The notes under the pieces were generated by a model. The model had not been told where the DNA came from. It saw only the letters and a list, made by a program, of their open reading frames with translations, and searched no databases. Shown one piece after another: positions 44,808 through 52,682 of a stretch of DNA of 64,000 bases; the stretch's first letter is position 1; the number at the start of each line of letters is the position of its first letter. This stretch comes from Dyadobacter luticola (lineage in GTDB: Bacteria > Bacteroidota > Bacteroidia > Cytophagales > Spirosomataceae), in NCBI RefSeq assembly GCF_005860805.1, contig NZ_VCEJ01000002.1:1286375-1350374 (forward strand). The letters run 5' to 3'. The position numbers were made by a program, and so were the translations under genes.

Positions 44808-45395
44808 TTGCGAACAAGAGACACGAATAAGGAAGCGCTGATCAGAGAAAAAGCCATTGAAATTATTGTAAAACATGGCTTCGACGGGCTCAGCATGCAT
44901 AAATTGGCAAAATCCGCCGGGGTATCGGTGGCTACCATTTATATATATTTTAAAGATCGGGAAGATCTGATTCAGCAACTTTACACGGAGGAAACCCGAA
45001 AAATGGCTGACGCAACATTGCGCAATTTCGATCCTGAGGCGCGTTTTGACGAAGGTCTGAAAGTGCAGTGGCTCAACCGGATGAATTATTGTCTGGAAAA
45101 TCCATACAGCATGACATTCATGGAGCAACTTAAACATTCTCCGCTCGTGAGCCGCGCCACGATGGATACCCGGTTTTTGAATGCCATGTCACGGTTTGTT
45201 CACAAAGCCATCGAGCAAAAAGAGATTGTGTCGCTGCCTGTGGAAATTTACTGGTCCATCGCTTTCGCGCCTTTATACCAGCTCGTGAAATTCCACATTT
45301 CAAAAACGTCCATGCCGGGAAGGCCGCCTTTTGTATTCGATGAAGCCAAAATTAATCAAACACTTGAACTGGTTATTAAGGCTTTAAAACCCTAG
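44808..45395 (+). CDS. TetR-family repressor
   Basis: 195 residues. The N-terminal HTH reads ALIREKAIEIIVKHGFDG then SMHKLAKSAGVSVATIYIYFKD, the TetR signature. The C-terminal ligand domain (about 60-195) is helical. No ATG begins the protein. TTG 44808 gives RTRDTNKEALIRE and lies just downstream of the predicted transcript start, whereas TTG 44784 falls inside the promoter. It is the first gene of an operon with a 78-residue protein and an MFS exporter, and it probably represses the operon through the palindrome at 44763. Confidence 0.85.
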   Translation: MRTRDTNKEALIREKAIEIIVKHGFDGLSMHKLAKSAGVSVATIYIYFKDREDLIQQLYTEETRKMADATLRNFDPEARFDEGLKVQWLNRMNYCLENPYSMTFMEQLKHSPLVSRATMDTRFLNAMSRFVHKAIEQKEIVSLPVEIYWSIAFAPLYQLVKFHISKTSMPGRPPFVFDEAKINQTLELVIKALKP

Positions 45396-45433
45396 ATTGA
45401 TATTTAAAGACTACTCAATACCTACCGCCTGCT

Positions 45434-45670
45434 ATGAAAAATTACACCACAGAAGAATTTGTACTCGTATTCAGGACCAACATTAATCGCAAAAAACATG
45501 TGAAATCCATCTCCCGCCTTCTCAACAATTGCGGTGAAATTATCAGATGGAATGTGGACCTGACAGACATTGATAATGTGTTACGAATAGAGGCGACGCA
45601 TCCGGACTGCGGACCGATGATCGCCCTTGTAAACAGAGCAGGTTACGCCTGCGAAGAATTAACAGACTAA
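45434..45670 (+). CDS. Small alpha/beta protein, HMA-like fold without metal Cys
   Basis: 78 residues. The pattern LVFRTNINRKKHVKSISRLL, a middle strand and INRAGYACEEL-like end (VNRAGYACEELTD) resembles the ferredoxin-like fold of heavy-metal-associated domains, but the CxxC pair is missing. It sits 38 bp after tetR and 20 bp before the MFS gene in the same orientation. It may be a small accessory of the exporter, which is an inference. Confidence 0.6.
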   Translation: MKNYTTEEFVLVFRTNINRKKHVKSISRLLNNCGEIIRWNVDLTDIDNVLRIEATHPDCGPMIALVNRAGYACEELTD

Positions 45671-45690
45671 GCCTTTTTAAACAACTAAAT

Positions 45691-46953
45691 ATGTCAGAAC
45701 AAAAAACCGCTACTTTTTCGGGTTACGAAAAATTCATCATTGCAGTCCTCGCGACATTACAATTCACGGTCGTGCTGGATTTTATGGTCATTTCGCCCCT
45801 GGGTTACATCCTGCTCGACAAGCTTTCGATCAGCACTACACAATTCGGGCTTGTGGTATCTGCCTATGCATTCAGCGCCGGGGCGGCCGGCTTACTCACT
45901 GCCGGTTTCGCCGACAAATTCGACAGGAAAAAGCTGCTCATTTTCTTTTATTCGGGCTTTGTAGTCGGAACCTTGTTTTGCGGGATCGCTCCTACCTATG
46001 AATTTTTGCTGGCGGCGCGGATCTTCACCGGATTATTTGGCGGCGTGATCAGCTCGATCAGCTTTGCCATCATTACCGATCTTTTCCCGATCCAGGTTCG
46101 GGGCCGCGTGATGGGTTTTGTACAAATGGCTTTTGCCAGCAGCCAGGTTTTAGGTATTCCCATCGGATTGTATCTGGCGAAGGCTTTCAGCTGGCACGCA
46201 CCGTTTTTAATGATCGTCGGTCTGAGTATCGTCGTCGGATTTCTGGTGGTGACTTATATGAAACCGATCAATGCACATTTGAAACTGCAAACCGGCGGTA
46301 ATGCATTCAAACATTTGGGAAATATTCTGGCGCGCCCGGAATATCTGCAAGGTTTTGCGGCGACAACATTGTTAGCTACCGGCGGTTTTATGCTGATGCC
46401 TTTTGGTACTGCTTATGGCGTAAATAATCTCGGGATCAAAGAGGCGCAGCTCCCCACATTGTATATGATCACCGGGATTTGCATGCTGGTCTTCAGTCCG
46501 CTGATCGGGAAGCTGAGCGACAAAATCGGGAAGTACAAAGTGTTCCTCGGCGGCTCTTTTGTGGCTTGCGTGATGACATTGATTTATTGCAATCTACCGG
46601 TTACGCCGCTTTGGATTATCATTGCTTTGAACGTGCTGCTTTTCGTCGGGATCACCGGAAGGATGATCTCCGCATCAGCTTTGATGACAGCCGTACCCGA
46701 GCCGCAGGACCGCGGTGCATTCATGGGAATCAACTCTTCGATACAGCAAATTGCCGGTGGTATCGCATCACTGATCGCCGGATTTATCGTCACCGAAGGC
46801 GTCGGTGGCCGCATTGAAAATTATCCAACATTGGGAAATGTGGTGGTTGTTGCGATTATCGTGACGGCACTTTTAATGTACCGTATTCACACATACGTTT
46901 CTGCGAAACTGACAGCATCCGCTGCTAGTCCGGCACAGAAGACGTCTGTCTAG
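45691..46953 (+). CDS. MFS exporter of the drug:H+ antiporter type
   Basis: 420 residues with about 12 membrane segments. The loop ADKFDRKKLLIFFYSGF is the MFS loop 2-3 motif, and QMAFASSQVLGIPIGLYLA is close to the drug-export motif C region. AFMGINSSIQQIAGGIASLIAGF is in TM11. It is the last gene of the tetR operon, so it is probably an efflux pump for the ligand sensed by TetR. A terminator follows. Confidence 0.9.
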   Translation: MSEQKTATFSGYEKFIIAVLATLQFTVVLDFMVISPLGYILLDKLSISTTQFGLVVSAYAFSAGAAGLLTAGFADKFDRKKLLIFFYSGFVVGTLFCGIAPTYEFLLAARIFTGLFGGVISSISFAIITDLFPIQVRGRVMGFVQMAFASSQVLGIPIGLYLAKAFSWHAPFLMIVGLSIVVGFLVVTYMKPINAHLKLQTGGNAFKHLGNILARPEYLQGFAATTLLATGGFMLMPFGTAYGVNNLGIKEAQLPTLYMITGICMLVFSPLIGKLSDKIGKYKVFLGGSFVACVMTLIYCNLPVTPLWIIIALNVLLFVGITGRMISASALMTAVPEPQDRGAFMGINSSIQQIAGGIASLIAGFIVTEGVGGRIENYPTLGNVVVVAIIVTALLMYRIHTYVSAKLTASAASPAQKTSV

Positions 46954-46971
46954 CATCTCTATTCTTTTTAC

Positions 46972-47007
46972 TAGCCTCAGGTCGAAAGCCTGGGGCTATT
47001 TTTTTGG
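46972..47007 (+). terminator. Rho-independent terminator after the MFS exporter gene
   Basis: TAGCCTCAGG pairs with CCTGGGGCTA with one mismatch around a short loop, followed by about eight T. Confidence 0.8.
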
Positions 47008-47219
47008 GCTGATTATTAGGTTCTTACCAAAAATTTTAAAGAAATTCCAAAATAAATTCTTTTAATACATTTTGATCTTTTAAATAGTTTAATACATTTA
47101 CAAAGCAAAAAACTTTTGGAGCTTTCTATTTATAGCTATTAGTGATAAAAATATTTTACGTTTATTTACGTACGGAACGTAGGATAAACTCATACTTTTT
47201 ATACATATAATATTTATAA

Positions 47220-47984
47220 ATGAAAATCATCAGTATTGTCAACAACAAAGGCGGGGTTGGAAAAACGACTTCGGCACAAAGTATCGCTGCCGGTCTCCGC
47301 AAATTTGCCAATGCCCGGGTGCTCGTGATCGACCTGGATGCGCAGGCGAGTCTTACCAAAAGTTTCGGCATTACCCATGCCGGATTGAAGAAAGACAGCG
47401 GCTCGTTCATTACCGGTGAATACGAATTTGACGAGATCGTAAAACGTGTTGGCGACATTGATGTACTGCCCGGATCGGCGGAAATGATACACAGGGAAGA
47501 CACCATCAAGTCGGCGCCCGTGTTTCCTTTCAACCTGAAAATTGCGCTGGAAAAAGTACGTGACCGCTACGATTTTGTGATCATCGACTGCCCGCCTGCG
47601 CTCTACGGAAATACGAGACTGGCGCTTGTGTCGTGCCACCAATATTATGTTCCGCTGCAAGCCGAGTTTTTGAGTTACGAAGGTTTGCGCAACTTTTTGG
47701 TTTACTCCGCAGAGATCAAAAAGATCAGTCCGAATACCAACCTGGGCGGCGTTTTTGCAACACGCTATAACCCGAAGATCCGTAAGAAGATCAGTCACGA
47801 GCTGATCGCGGCGACCCGGGAGCAGCTTGGCGATGTATTTATGGATTCGTACATTCGCGATAACATTGCCTTGTCCGAGGCGCAGGCGAACGGAACAACA
47901 ATTTTTGATTACGCCCCCGAAAGCAATGGTGCTGAGGACTATTATAAGTTAACAAAAGAAATACTCGAACGAATTAATAACTGA
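47220..47984 (+). CDS. ParA-type partition ATPase
   Basis: 254 residues with the deviant Walker A of ParA, NNKGGVGKTTSAQS (residues 8-21). Walker A' and B regions are VLVIDLDAQASLTKSFG and FVIIDCPPALYG, and QAEFLSYEGLRNFL is the usual third motif. It belongs to the group that moves plasmids or chromosomal loci by forming ATP-dependent DNA-bound gradients. The next gene starts 6 bp later and is a likely DNA-binding partner. It is distant from any replication gene in the window. Confidence 0.93.
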   Translation: MKIISIVNNKGGVGKTTSAQSIAAGLRKFANARVLVIDLDAQASLTKSFGITHAGLKKDSGSFITGEYEFDEIVKRVGDIDVLPGSAEMIHREDTIKSAPVFPFNLKIALEKVRDRYDFVIIDCPPALYGNTRLALVSCHQYYVPLQAEFLSYEGLRNFLVYSAEIKKISPNTNLGGVFATRYNPKIRKKISHELIAATREQLGDVFMDSYIRDNIALSEAQANGTTIFDYAPESNGAEDYYKLTKEILERINN

Positions 47985-47989
47985 CATCT

Positions 47990-48289
47990 ATGGCAAAGGA
48001 AAGGAAATTTGATTTTGCGCCCCTACCCCTGGTTACCGACGTGGAAGAAGAGCCGATCAGCAAAACCAGCGAGGCCCCGGAAGGCGCCCCTACCAAAGTA
48101 ACCTTCGATTGTGACTACATTCTGATGGAGAACATGAAGGATTACGGCTACTGGGAAGGGCTGACGCAAAAAGACATTATTCTGGAATCCTTAAAGCTGT
48201 ATTTTCAGGACAAAGAAATCAGACCGAGGCCCGACAAAATCCGCAACCGCACTAAGGTCGGCCGAAAACCTAAATCCGCAAACGACTAA
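47990..48289 (+). CDS. Small ribbon-helix-helix-like partner of ParA
   Basis: 99 residues. An acidic and flexible N-terminus (about 1-37) precedes KVTFDCDYILMENMKDYG, a strand plus helix, and then LTQKDIILESLKLYFQD. Together these look like a ribbon-helix-helix of the ParG/CopG type. The tail is basic (IRNRTKVGRKPKSAND). In plasmids such proteins bind centromere repeats and activate ParA. The call is by pattern, not by known homology. Confidence 0.65.
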   Translation: MAKERKFDFAPLPLVTDVEEEPISKTSEAPEGAPTKVTFDCDYILMENMKDYGYWEGLTQKDIILESLKLYFQDKEIRPRPDKIRNRTKVGRKPKSAND

Positions 48290-48290
48290 C

Positions 48291-48323
48291 AAAAATGTCT
48301 CCCGAACAGGAGACATTTTTTTT
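48291..48323. terminator. Bidirectional terminator
   Basis: AAAAATGTCTCC pairs with GGAGACATTTTT around CGAACA, and the T run continues on the plus strand. It lies between the convergent ParA-partner and peptidase genes. Confidence 0.9.
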
Positions 48324-48362
48324 GTGCCAAAAATTATTAAATCCAATAATTAGCTACGCGAA

Positions 48363-50171
48363 TTACTGAACCAGCAGCTTACCCGAAGTTTCTTTATCCC
48401 CGTTTTTGAAGCGATAATAATACATACCCGCCGCAAAATTCACCCGAATTGCAGTTTCCGTTTCAAAAGGTTTCACAAGCAATTTCCGACCGGCGGCATC
48501 GAAAAGTGTGAATGTTGATGCGCCCGAGAGTTTCGTAGAAACTTTTACAAATTCCCTGGCCGGATTAGGCGAAACCTGCAGCCAATCTACCGGCTCCTGC
48601 CCCACCCCCAAAATCGGATCGACAACTACCTCTGTATTTGCTTTTGCCTGGCATCCGTAAGTATTCGTCGCGACCACTTCGTAAATCCCCGCGTTGACTA
48701 CCTGTGCATTTGAAATCAAAACCGTCTGCAAATTTGATGAAAAATTGCTCGGGCCGGTCCAACTGTATGTATCTCCGCCTTTTGCACTCAATTCGATTGT
48801 TGAGCCCTCGAAGTACGGGCCTGTGTTCGAAGCGGTTGCCACAGGTAGCGGCAGGGAGACGACGGATTTGGTGATCGTAGAATCGGGGCTTCCAGTGACT
48901 TTGCAGGTGGCAGAGATTTGCATGGTCGTGCTCGGTCTCACAGAAATGCTGTTCCCGGTTTCGCCGGTCGACCAGCTGATTGCTCCCGGACAACCTGCGG
49001 CCGTGAATGTGACAATCTCTCCCAAACAAACACTGTCAGCCGATTGCGAAACCCGGAAGATTTTGGGTGAAGTCGATTCGAGATTCCACTCATATTTCCA
49101 AAACCGCACATTTTCAGCATTATCGCTGCGGCTGATTTGGGTCGTATCAAAAACTGTTGCTGTAAGTTTTGCGTAAATATCAATACTGTCTCCCGAAATT
49201 TTCACTTCGTCTACATTTTCAGCGAGCGACTTGTCATTTAATAGCCAATTCACTTTCAAAGTATTCGGCTCCGGCCTGACCAGATTCAGCTTAAAAGTTT
49301 TTTCAGCCCCGACATTAACAATACCCTCCGCATCCGGTTCCAACTTTTCAACCGGATTCACCACCGACAAAATCCGCTCGACCGTAGCTTCCCTGCAGAC
49401 AGCGCAAAACTGCTGGTTCAGCAACTCCATCAAACACGCGAGGTCTGTCGGCTTGTACCATTTCGAAGACACCGAATCCGTGCCATGCTTATGAATACCA
49501 ATACCGCTGGAATTTAGCCAGTTACGCCACTTAATCGTCATCGGATTGCTATTAGCCGTCATATTTGGCGCCTCCCAGCCGTACTGCGGGCCAGCCCAGT
49601 ATTCATCATTCAAAGACGAAAAAGTATGCCCGATTTCATGCACGCCGATCAGGTCAGCCTGCTCATGCAAAGTATGGACTGCAATAGAACCGCCCGAGCC
49701 GCCGTAAAATTTAGTATTTGCCAAAACAACCGCCAGATCATATTCCGGGAAATTTGATGACAGTACATTGAATGCGATGCCAAAATCAATCGTCACAAGT
49801 CGGTGAATACCCGTGCCGAAAGTGCCCTTATAGTAAGTATCTTTTTGGTTGACTGGCTGGTCGGGATAAGCATCGGGCGCGGTGCCGGGATTGGTAATGC
49901 CACTATCCTTTGACGGCGTGGAAATGGAGAAGAAGTTGAAATAATTTTTGTAATGATCATAAGGCGAATAGCTTAGGAAAAAGTCGGCAAACTTTTTGGC
50001 CTCGGCCCTGAATGTTGGCATTTCGGCTTCCGTAAATCCGTCACCCAAAATCACAATGTTGACCCGGTTATTGAGCGCGCCGGTTTTATACAAAGTATCG
50101 ACCGGAAATTTCTGTGCAAAACCGCTGCAAACCGACAACAAAACACATAGTGTGGTAAAAATTGCTTTCAT
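48363..50171 (-). CDS. Secreted M64-like metallopeptidase with T9SS tail
   Basis: 602 residues. After a signal peptide (MKAIFTTLCVLLSVCSGFAQ) comes VNIVILGDGFTEAEM and the zinc motif HEIGHTFSSLNDEYW (about residue 180), the pattern of M64 (IgA-peptidase-like) enzymes. Ig/PKD-like domains (about 290-510) follow, and the last about 80 residues (VSPNPAREFVKVST to YYYRFKNGDKETSGKLLVQ) are a Por secretion sorting domain, so export by T9SS is likely. Its ATG overlaps the stop of the preceding lipoprotein gene by 4 bp. The M64 call is by motif. The target is unknown. Confidence 0.85.
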   Translation of the reverse strand: MKAIFTTLCVLLSVCSGFAQKFPVDTLYKTGALNNRVNIVILGDGFTEAEMPTFRAEAKKFADFFLSYSPYDHYKNYFNFFSISTPSKDSGITNPGTAPDAYPDQPVNQKDTYYKGTFGTGIHRLVTIDFGIAFNVLSSNFPEYDLAVVLANTKFYGGSGGSIAVHTLHEQADLIGVHEIGHTFSSLNDEYWAGPQYGWEAPNMTANSNPMTIKWRNWLNSSGIGIHKHGTDSVSSKWYKPTDLACLMELLNQQFCAVCREATVERILSVVNPVEKLEPDAEGIVNVGAEKTFKLNLVRPEPNTLKVNWLLNDKSLAENVDEVKISGDSIDIYAKLTATVFDTTQISRSDNAENVRFWKYEWNLESTSPKIFRVSQSADSVCLGEIVTFTAAGCPGAISWSTGETGNSISVRPSTTMQISATCKVTGSPDSTITKSVVSLPLPVATASNTGPYFEGSTIELSAKGGDTYSWTGPSNFSSNLQTVLISNAQVVNAGIYEVVATNTYGCQAKANTEVVVDPILGVGQEPVDWLQVSPNPAREFVKVSTKLSGASTFTLFDAAGRKLLVKPFETETAIRVNFAAGMYYYRFKNGDKETSGKLLVQ

Positions 50172-50656
50172 ATTTTTAATTCAAGTGTATAAATTTTTAC
50201 GGAACCTCTTTCAGGTGTGACGCTGTAAAACTCGATCCGCTCCATCGTTTTATCTTCCTGAAAACGGACCAGTAATGTACCCTCCTTTGCTTCCTGGGCA
50301 CTTTTACTCAACTTTCCATCCTCATGCGGCACTTCCACCAATTTATATAGCGGATGTTCGAAGACCATTTCGGTTTCCAGTCGGTTGGAATTATAGCGGG
50401 GAATTACTTTGATCTGGTAGGGATAGTCTACTGCCGGGCGCAGGTTTTTCATTTTACCATTTCCCGATGTCGCGCTGACGAGCTTCACTTTTTCGGGCTT
50501 GCCTTCGCTGATTTTTAAATTCAAAAAAATGATGTGCTCTTCTTTACTGCTATCGTAGCCGGAAATCTCACGCACATTTAAAACGGATTGGCTGGAAGCA
50601 CATCCAAGAATTGCAAGGCAGGCAAAAAGGGGGAAAAGCTGTATCAGTTTAAGCAT
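50168..50656 (-). CDS. Lipoprotein of unknown function
   Basis: 162 residues. The signal ends in a lipobox, LFACLAILGCASSQ (Cys about residue 19). The mature part is beta-rich: IIFLNLKISEGKPEKVKLV, YQIKVIPRYNS, LLVRFQEDKTMERI and VKIYTLELKI. The 4-bp overlap with the peptidase gene shows translational coupling. Its role may be related to that enzyme's export or binding, which is an inference. Confidence 0.7.
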   Translation of the reverse strand: MLKLIQLFPLFACLAILGCASSQSVLNVREISGYDSSKEEHIIFLNLKISEGKPEKVKLVSATSGNGKMKNLRPAVDYPYQIKVIPRYNSNRLETEMVFEHPLYKLVEVPHEDGKLSKSAQEAKEGTLLVRFQEDKTMERIEFYSVTPERGSVKIYTLELKI

Positions 50657-50748
50657 GTGATGAAGAAAATCGCTTGCAGTAAAAATACATTTTTGAAAAT
50701 GATTTTCACAGCAAGCGATCGGTTTCCTAATCTTGATTAGCAGCTATT

Positions 50749-51111
50749 TTAGTTGTTATAATGTGCTTTAACCAGGCAAATTTTCCCCTCTTCATCCAGC
50801 TGCATGAATTCACCGGATTTTCGGTTGCTGACGCTCGTGTAATAAAGGATTACGGAATCGATGCCGACGAGGATTTCGTTCAGATCGAAATGTAAATCGG
50901 GGTAAGCGTTCAGGCCGCGGGCAAAGTATGCCTCCAATGTGGGTTTGTCGGTAATCAATCCATCATCATTCATTCCCAGCCTTATAATGTAGGGCGAGTA
51001 AAACTGAATGTTGTCGGAATAGTGGCCCATGATGGCAGACAGATCGTGGCTGTTCCAGGCTGCAATCCACTCCTGCGCAAAGGAGTGCGCTGCTTCTTCG
51101 GTGATTTTCAT
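50749..51111 (-). CDS. NTF2-like/SnoaL-like protein
   Basis: 120 residues with the nuclear-transport-factor-2-like fold pattern: AHSFAQEWIAAWNSHDLSAIMGHYSDNIQF, a middle TLEAYFARGL and DLHFDLNEILVGIDSVILYY, then VKAHY. Members are small ligand-binding domains or isomerases. The reaction is unknown. It ends a minus-strand group with the DinB-like gene (7 bp upstream). Confidence 0.8.
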   Translation of the reverse strand: MKITEEAAHSFAQEWIAAWNSHDLSAIMGHYSDNIQFYSPYIIRLGMNDDGLITDKPTLEAYFARGLNAYPDLHFDLNEILVGIDSVILYYTSVSNRKSGEFMQLDEEGKICLVKAHYNN

Positions 51112-51118
51112 GAAGTTA

Positions 51119-51580
51119 TCAGGCTTTAAATGTGGAAATCCATCTTCTGTGATAATTGATTTGCCCGGTATGATAGGACAAATGTGTCAGCAAATGTTGC
51201 AGGACCAACCCTACATTTTGCTCCGGAAACATATTCAGCACGTCGCGCGGAAATTCAGCACGCATTTGCGCTTCGTCCAGTTTTTCAATGGTTTCGGGAA
51301 TGTAGCGAATGAGCAGATCCACTTCGTCCAGCAATTGATCTTTGGTAAAATACCGCCTGGTAAACTCGGCATCCCGGTCACGTACGTACGGCACTGAACC
51401 CAATGTGAGCGCAATGTAAGTCCGCAGATTTCCGATCAGATGCTGGCAAAGATTACCGCCGGAGTTGATGGTCCCGGGCAAAGGAACCCAGAGTGATTCT
51501 TCCGTCGGATACTGCTCAATTTCTCCCCTGAGTTTTTTCAAATCCCTCACATAGAGCGTAATGCATGCTTCTTTAATCAT
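51119..51580 (-). CDS. DinB-like four-helix protein
   Basis: 153 residues. The DinB-type metal pattern is partly visible: NLCQHLIGNLRTYI (His) and HLLTHLSYHTGQINYHRRW (His cluster). Bacteroidota have many such proteins and their substrates are mostly unknown. It overlaps the upstream DMT transporter gene by 8 bp, so the two are translationally coupled. Confidence 0.82.
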   Translation of the reverse strand: MIKEACITLYVRDLKKLRGEIEQYPTEESLWVPLPGTINSGGNLCQHLIGNLRTYIALTLGSVPYVRDRDAEFTRRYFTKDQLLDEVDLLIRYIPETIEKLDEAQMRAEFPRDVLNMFPEQNVGLVLQHLLTHLSYHTGQINYHRRWISTFKA

Positions 51581-52520
51581 GATTAACAGATATGGTTGCT
51601 TCTTCTAACTTCCTTTTTTCCAGGCGGTAACCCATATTTACCAGAAACACGCCGCTGACGGTCACGCCAAATGCGAGCAAAGTCATCCAGCTGATTTTTT
51701 CGTCCAAAATTAAAAACCCGAGGGTTAATGCGACCAGCGGATTAATGTAAGCGTAAATCGAAACGAGTCCGGCCGGCAGCCGGTCCATGGCATAGACAAA
51801 AGAACCGAAAGCCAGGATCGAGCCGAAAAATATCAGGTACAGCAGCGCCAGCAGCGATTTGGTACCTATCACCGGCAAATGCGCCCAATCTTCGCTGATC
51901 AGACTCAAAACAAAAAGTCCAAGTCCGCCCGCCATCATCTGGATCGCGGCGTTGAAAAAAGAGTCGGTTTTGGGGACATATATCTTGGTATACAAACCGC
52001 CGAAGCACCAGAAAAAGCAGGAAGCCAGGGCGATGATCACGCCTTTTAAGGATTGGGGATCCTGGATATAATTAAGATTCCCCCTAAAAATCAGAAAAAT
52101 ACCGGCGACACCAAGCAGCATTCCGATTGCAATGCGGGAATTTATTCTTTCACCTTTTAAAAAAGTCGTGTTGATCGCGATGGTCAAAATCGGGACGGAG
52201 CAGTAGATTAAAGCGGCTAAGCCGCTGGGAATGAACTGTACCGACCAGCCTACGACGCCGGTACCCAAACAAATCATGAGCAAGCCGGGAATGATCTGCG
52301 CGCGGACATCCGGCCAGCGTATGTCGGTGAAGATGCTGGGAAACGTCTTTTTTTTGACACTGATGATCGTCAGCAAAACTAGTCCGGCGGTAAAATTGCG
52401 ACAGCCCATGAAAAAGAATGCCGGGTAGCCCGAAACGCCGATGCGCGCCGCGATGAAAGTTGTCCCCCAGAAAAAACAAACCAGCCCCAATGCGATGTAG
52501 GCTTTTGTAATAGCATTCAT
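51573..52520 (-). CDS. DMT-family (EamA) transporter
   Basis: 315 residues with about ten membrane segments in two EamA halves (FFWGTTFIAARIGVSGYPAFFFMG; FFWCFGGLYTKIYVPK). It shows AYINPLVALTLGFLILDEKIS near the end of the second half. Members export or import metabolites or amines. The substrate is not known. It heads the DinB and NTF2-like group. Confidence 0.9.
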   Translation of the reverse strand: MNAITKAYIALGLVCFFWGTTFIAARIGVSGYPAFFFMGCRNFTAGLVLLTIISVKKKTFPSIFTDIRWPDVRAQIIPGLLMICLGTGVVGWSVQFIPSGLAALIYCSVPILTIAINTTFLKGERINSRIAIGMLLGVAGIFLIFRGNLNYIQDPQSLKGVIIALASCFFWCFGGLYTKIYVPKTDSFFNAAIQMMAGGLGLFVLSLISEDWAHLPVIGTKSLLALLYLIFFGSILAFGSFVYAMDRLPAGLVSIYAYINPLVALTLGFLILDEKISWMTLLAFGVTVSGVFLVNMGYRLEKRKLEEATISVNHD

Positions 52521-52649
52521 GATTTCAAATTAGTACCCGACGAATTCGTCGTTCTAAATGTAATAAAACAGATTTGGAAATTCCCTGTCATTCAATCGTG
52601 CAAACAATTGATTTCAAGACTTGAAACCCTGTTGCACGGCTTTCGGGGC

Positions 52650-52657
52650 TACCTTTG
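52650..52657 (+). promoter_or_regulatory. -7 promoter element for the metal ATPase gene
   Basis: TACCTTTG matches TAnnTTTG exactly, giving a start near 52664 and a leader of about 20 nt. It lies inside the longest open frame, which argues for the ATG at 52683. Confidence 0.5.
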
Positions 52658-52682
52658 CAAAAGCATTGAGATGATTTTGAAT

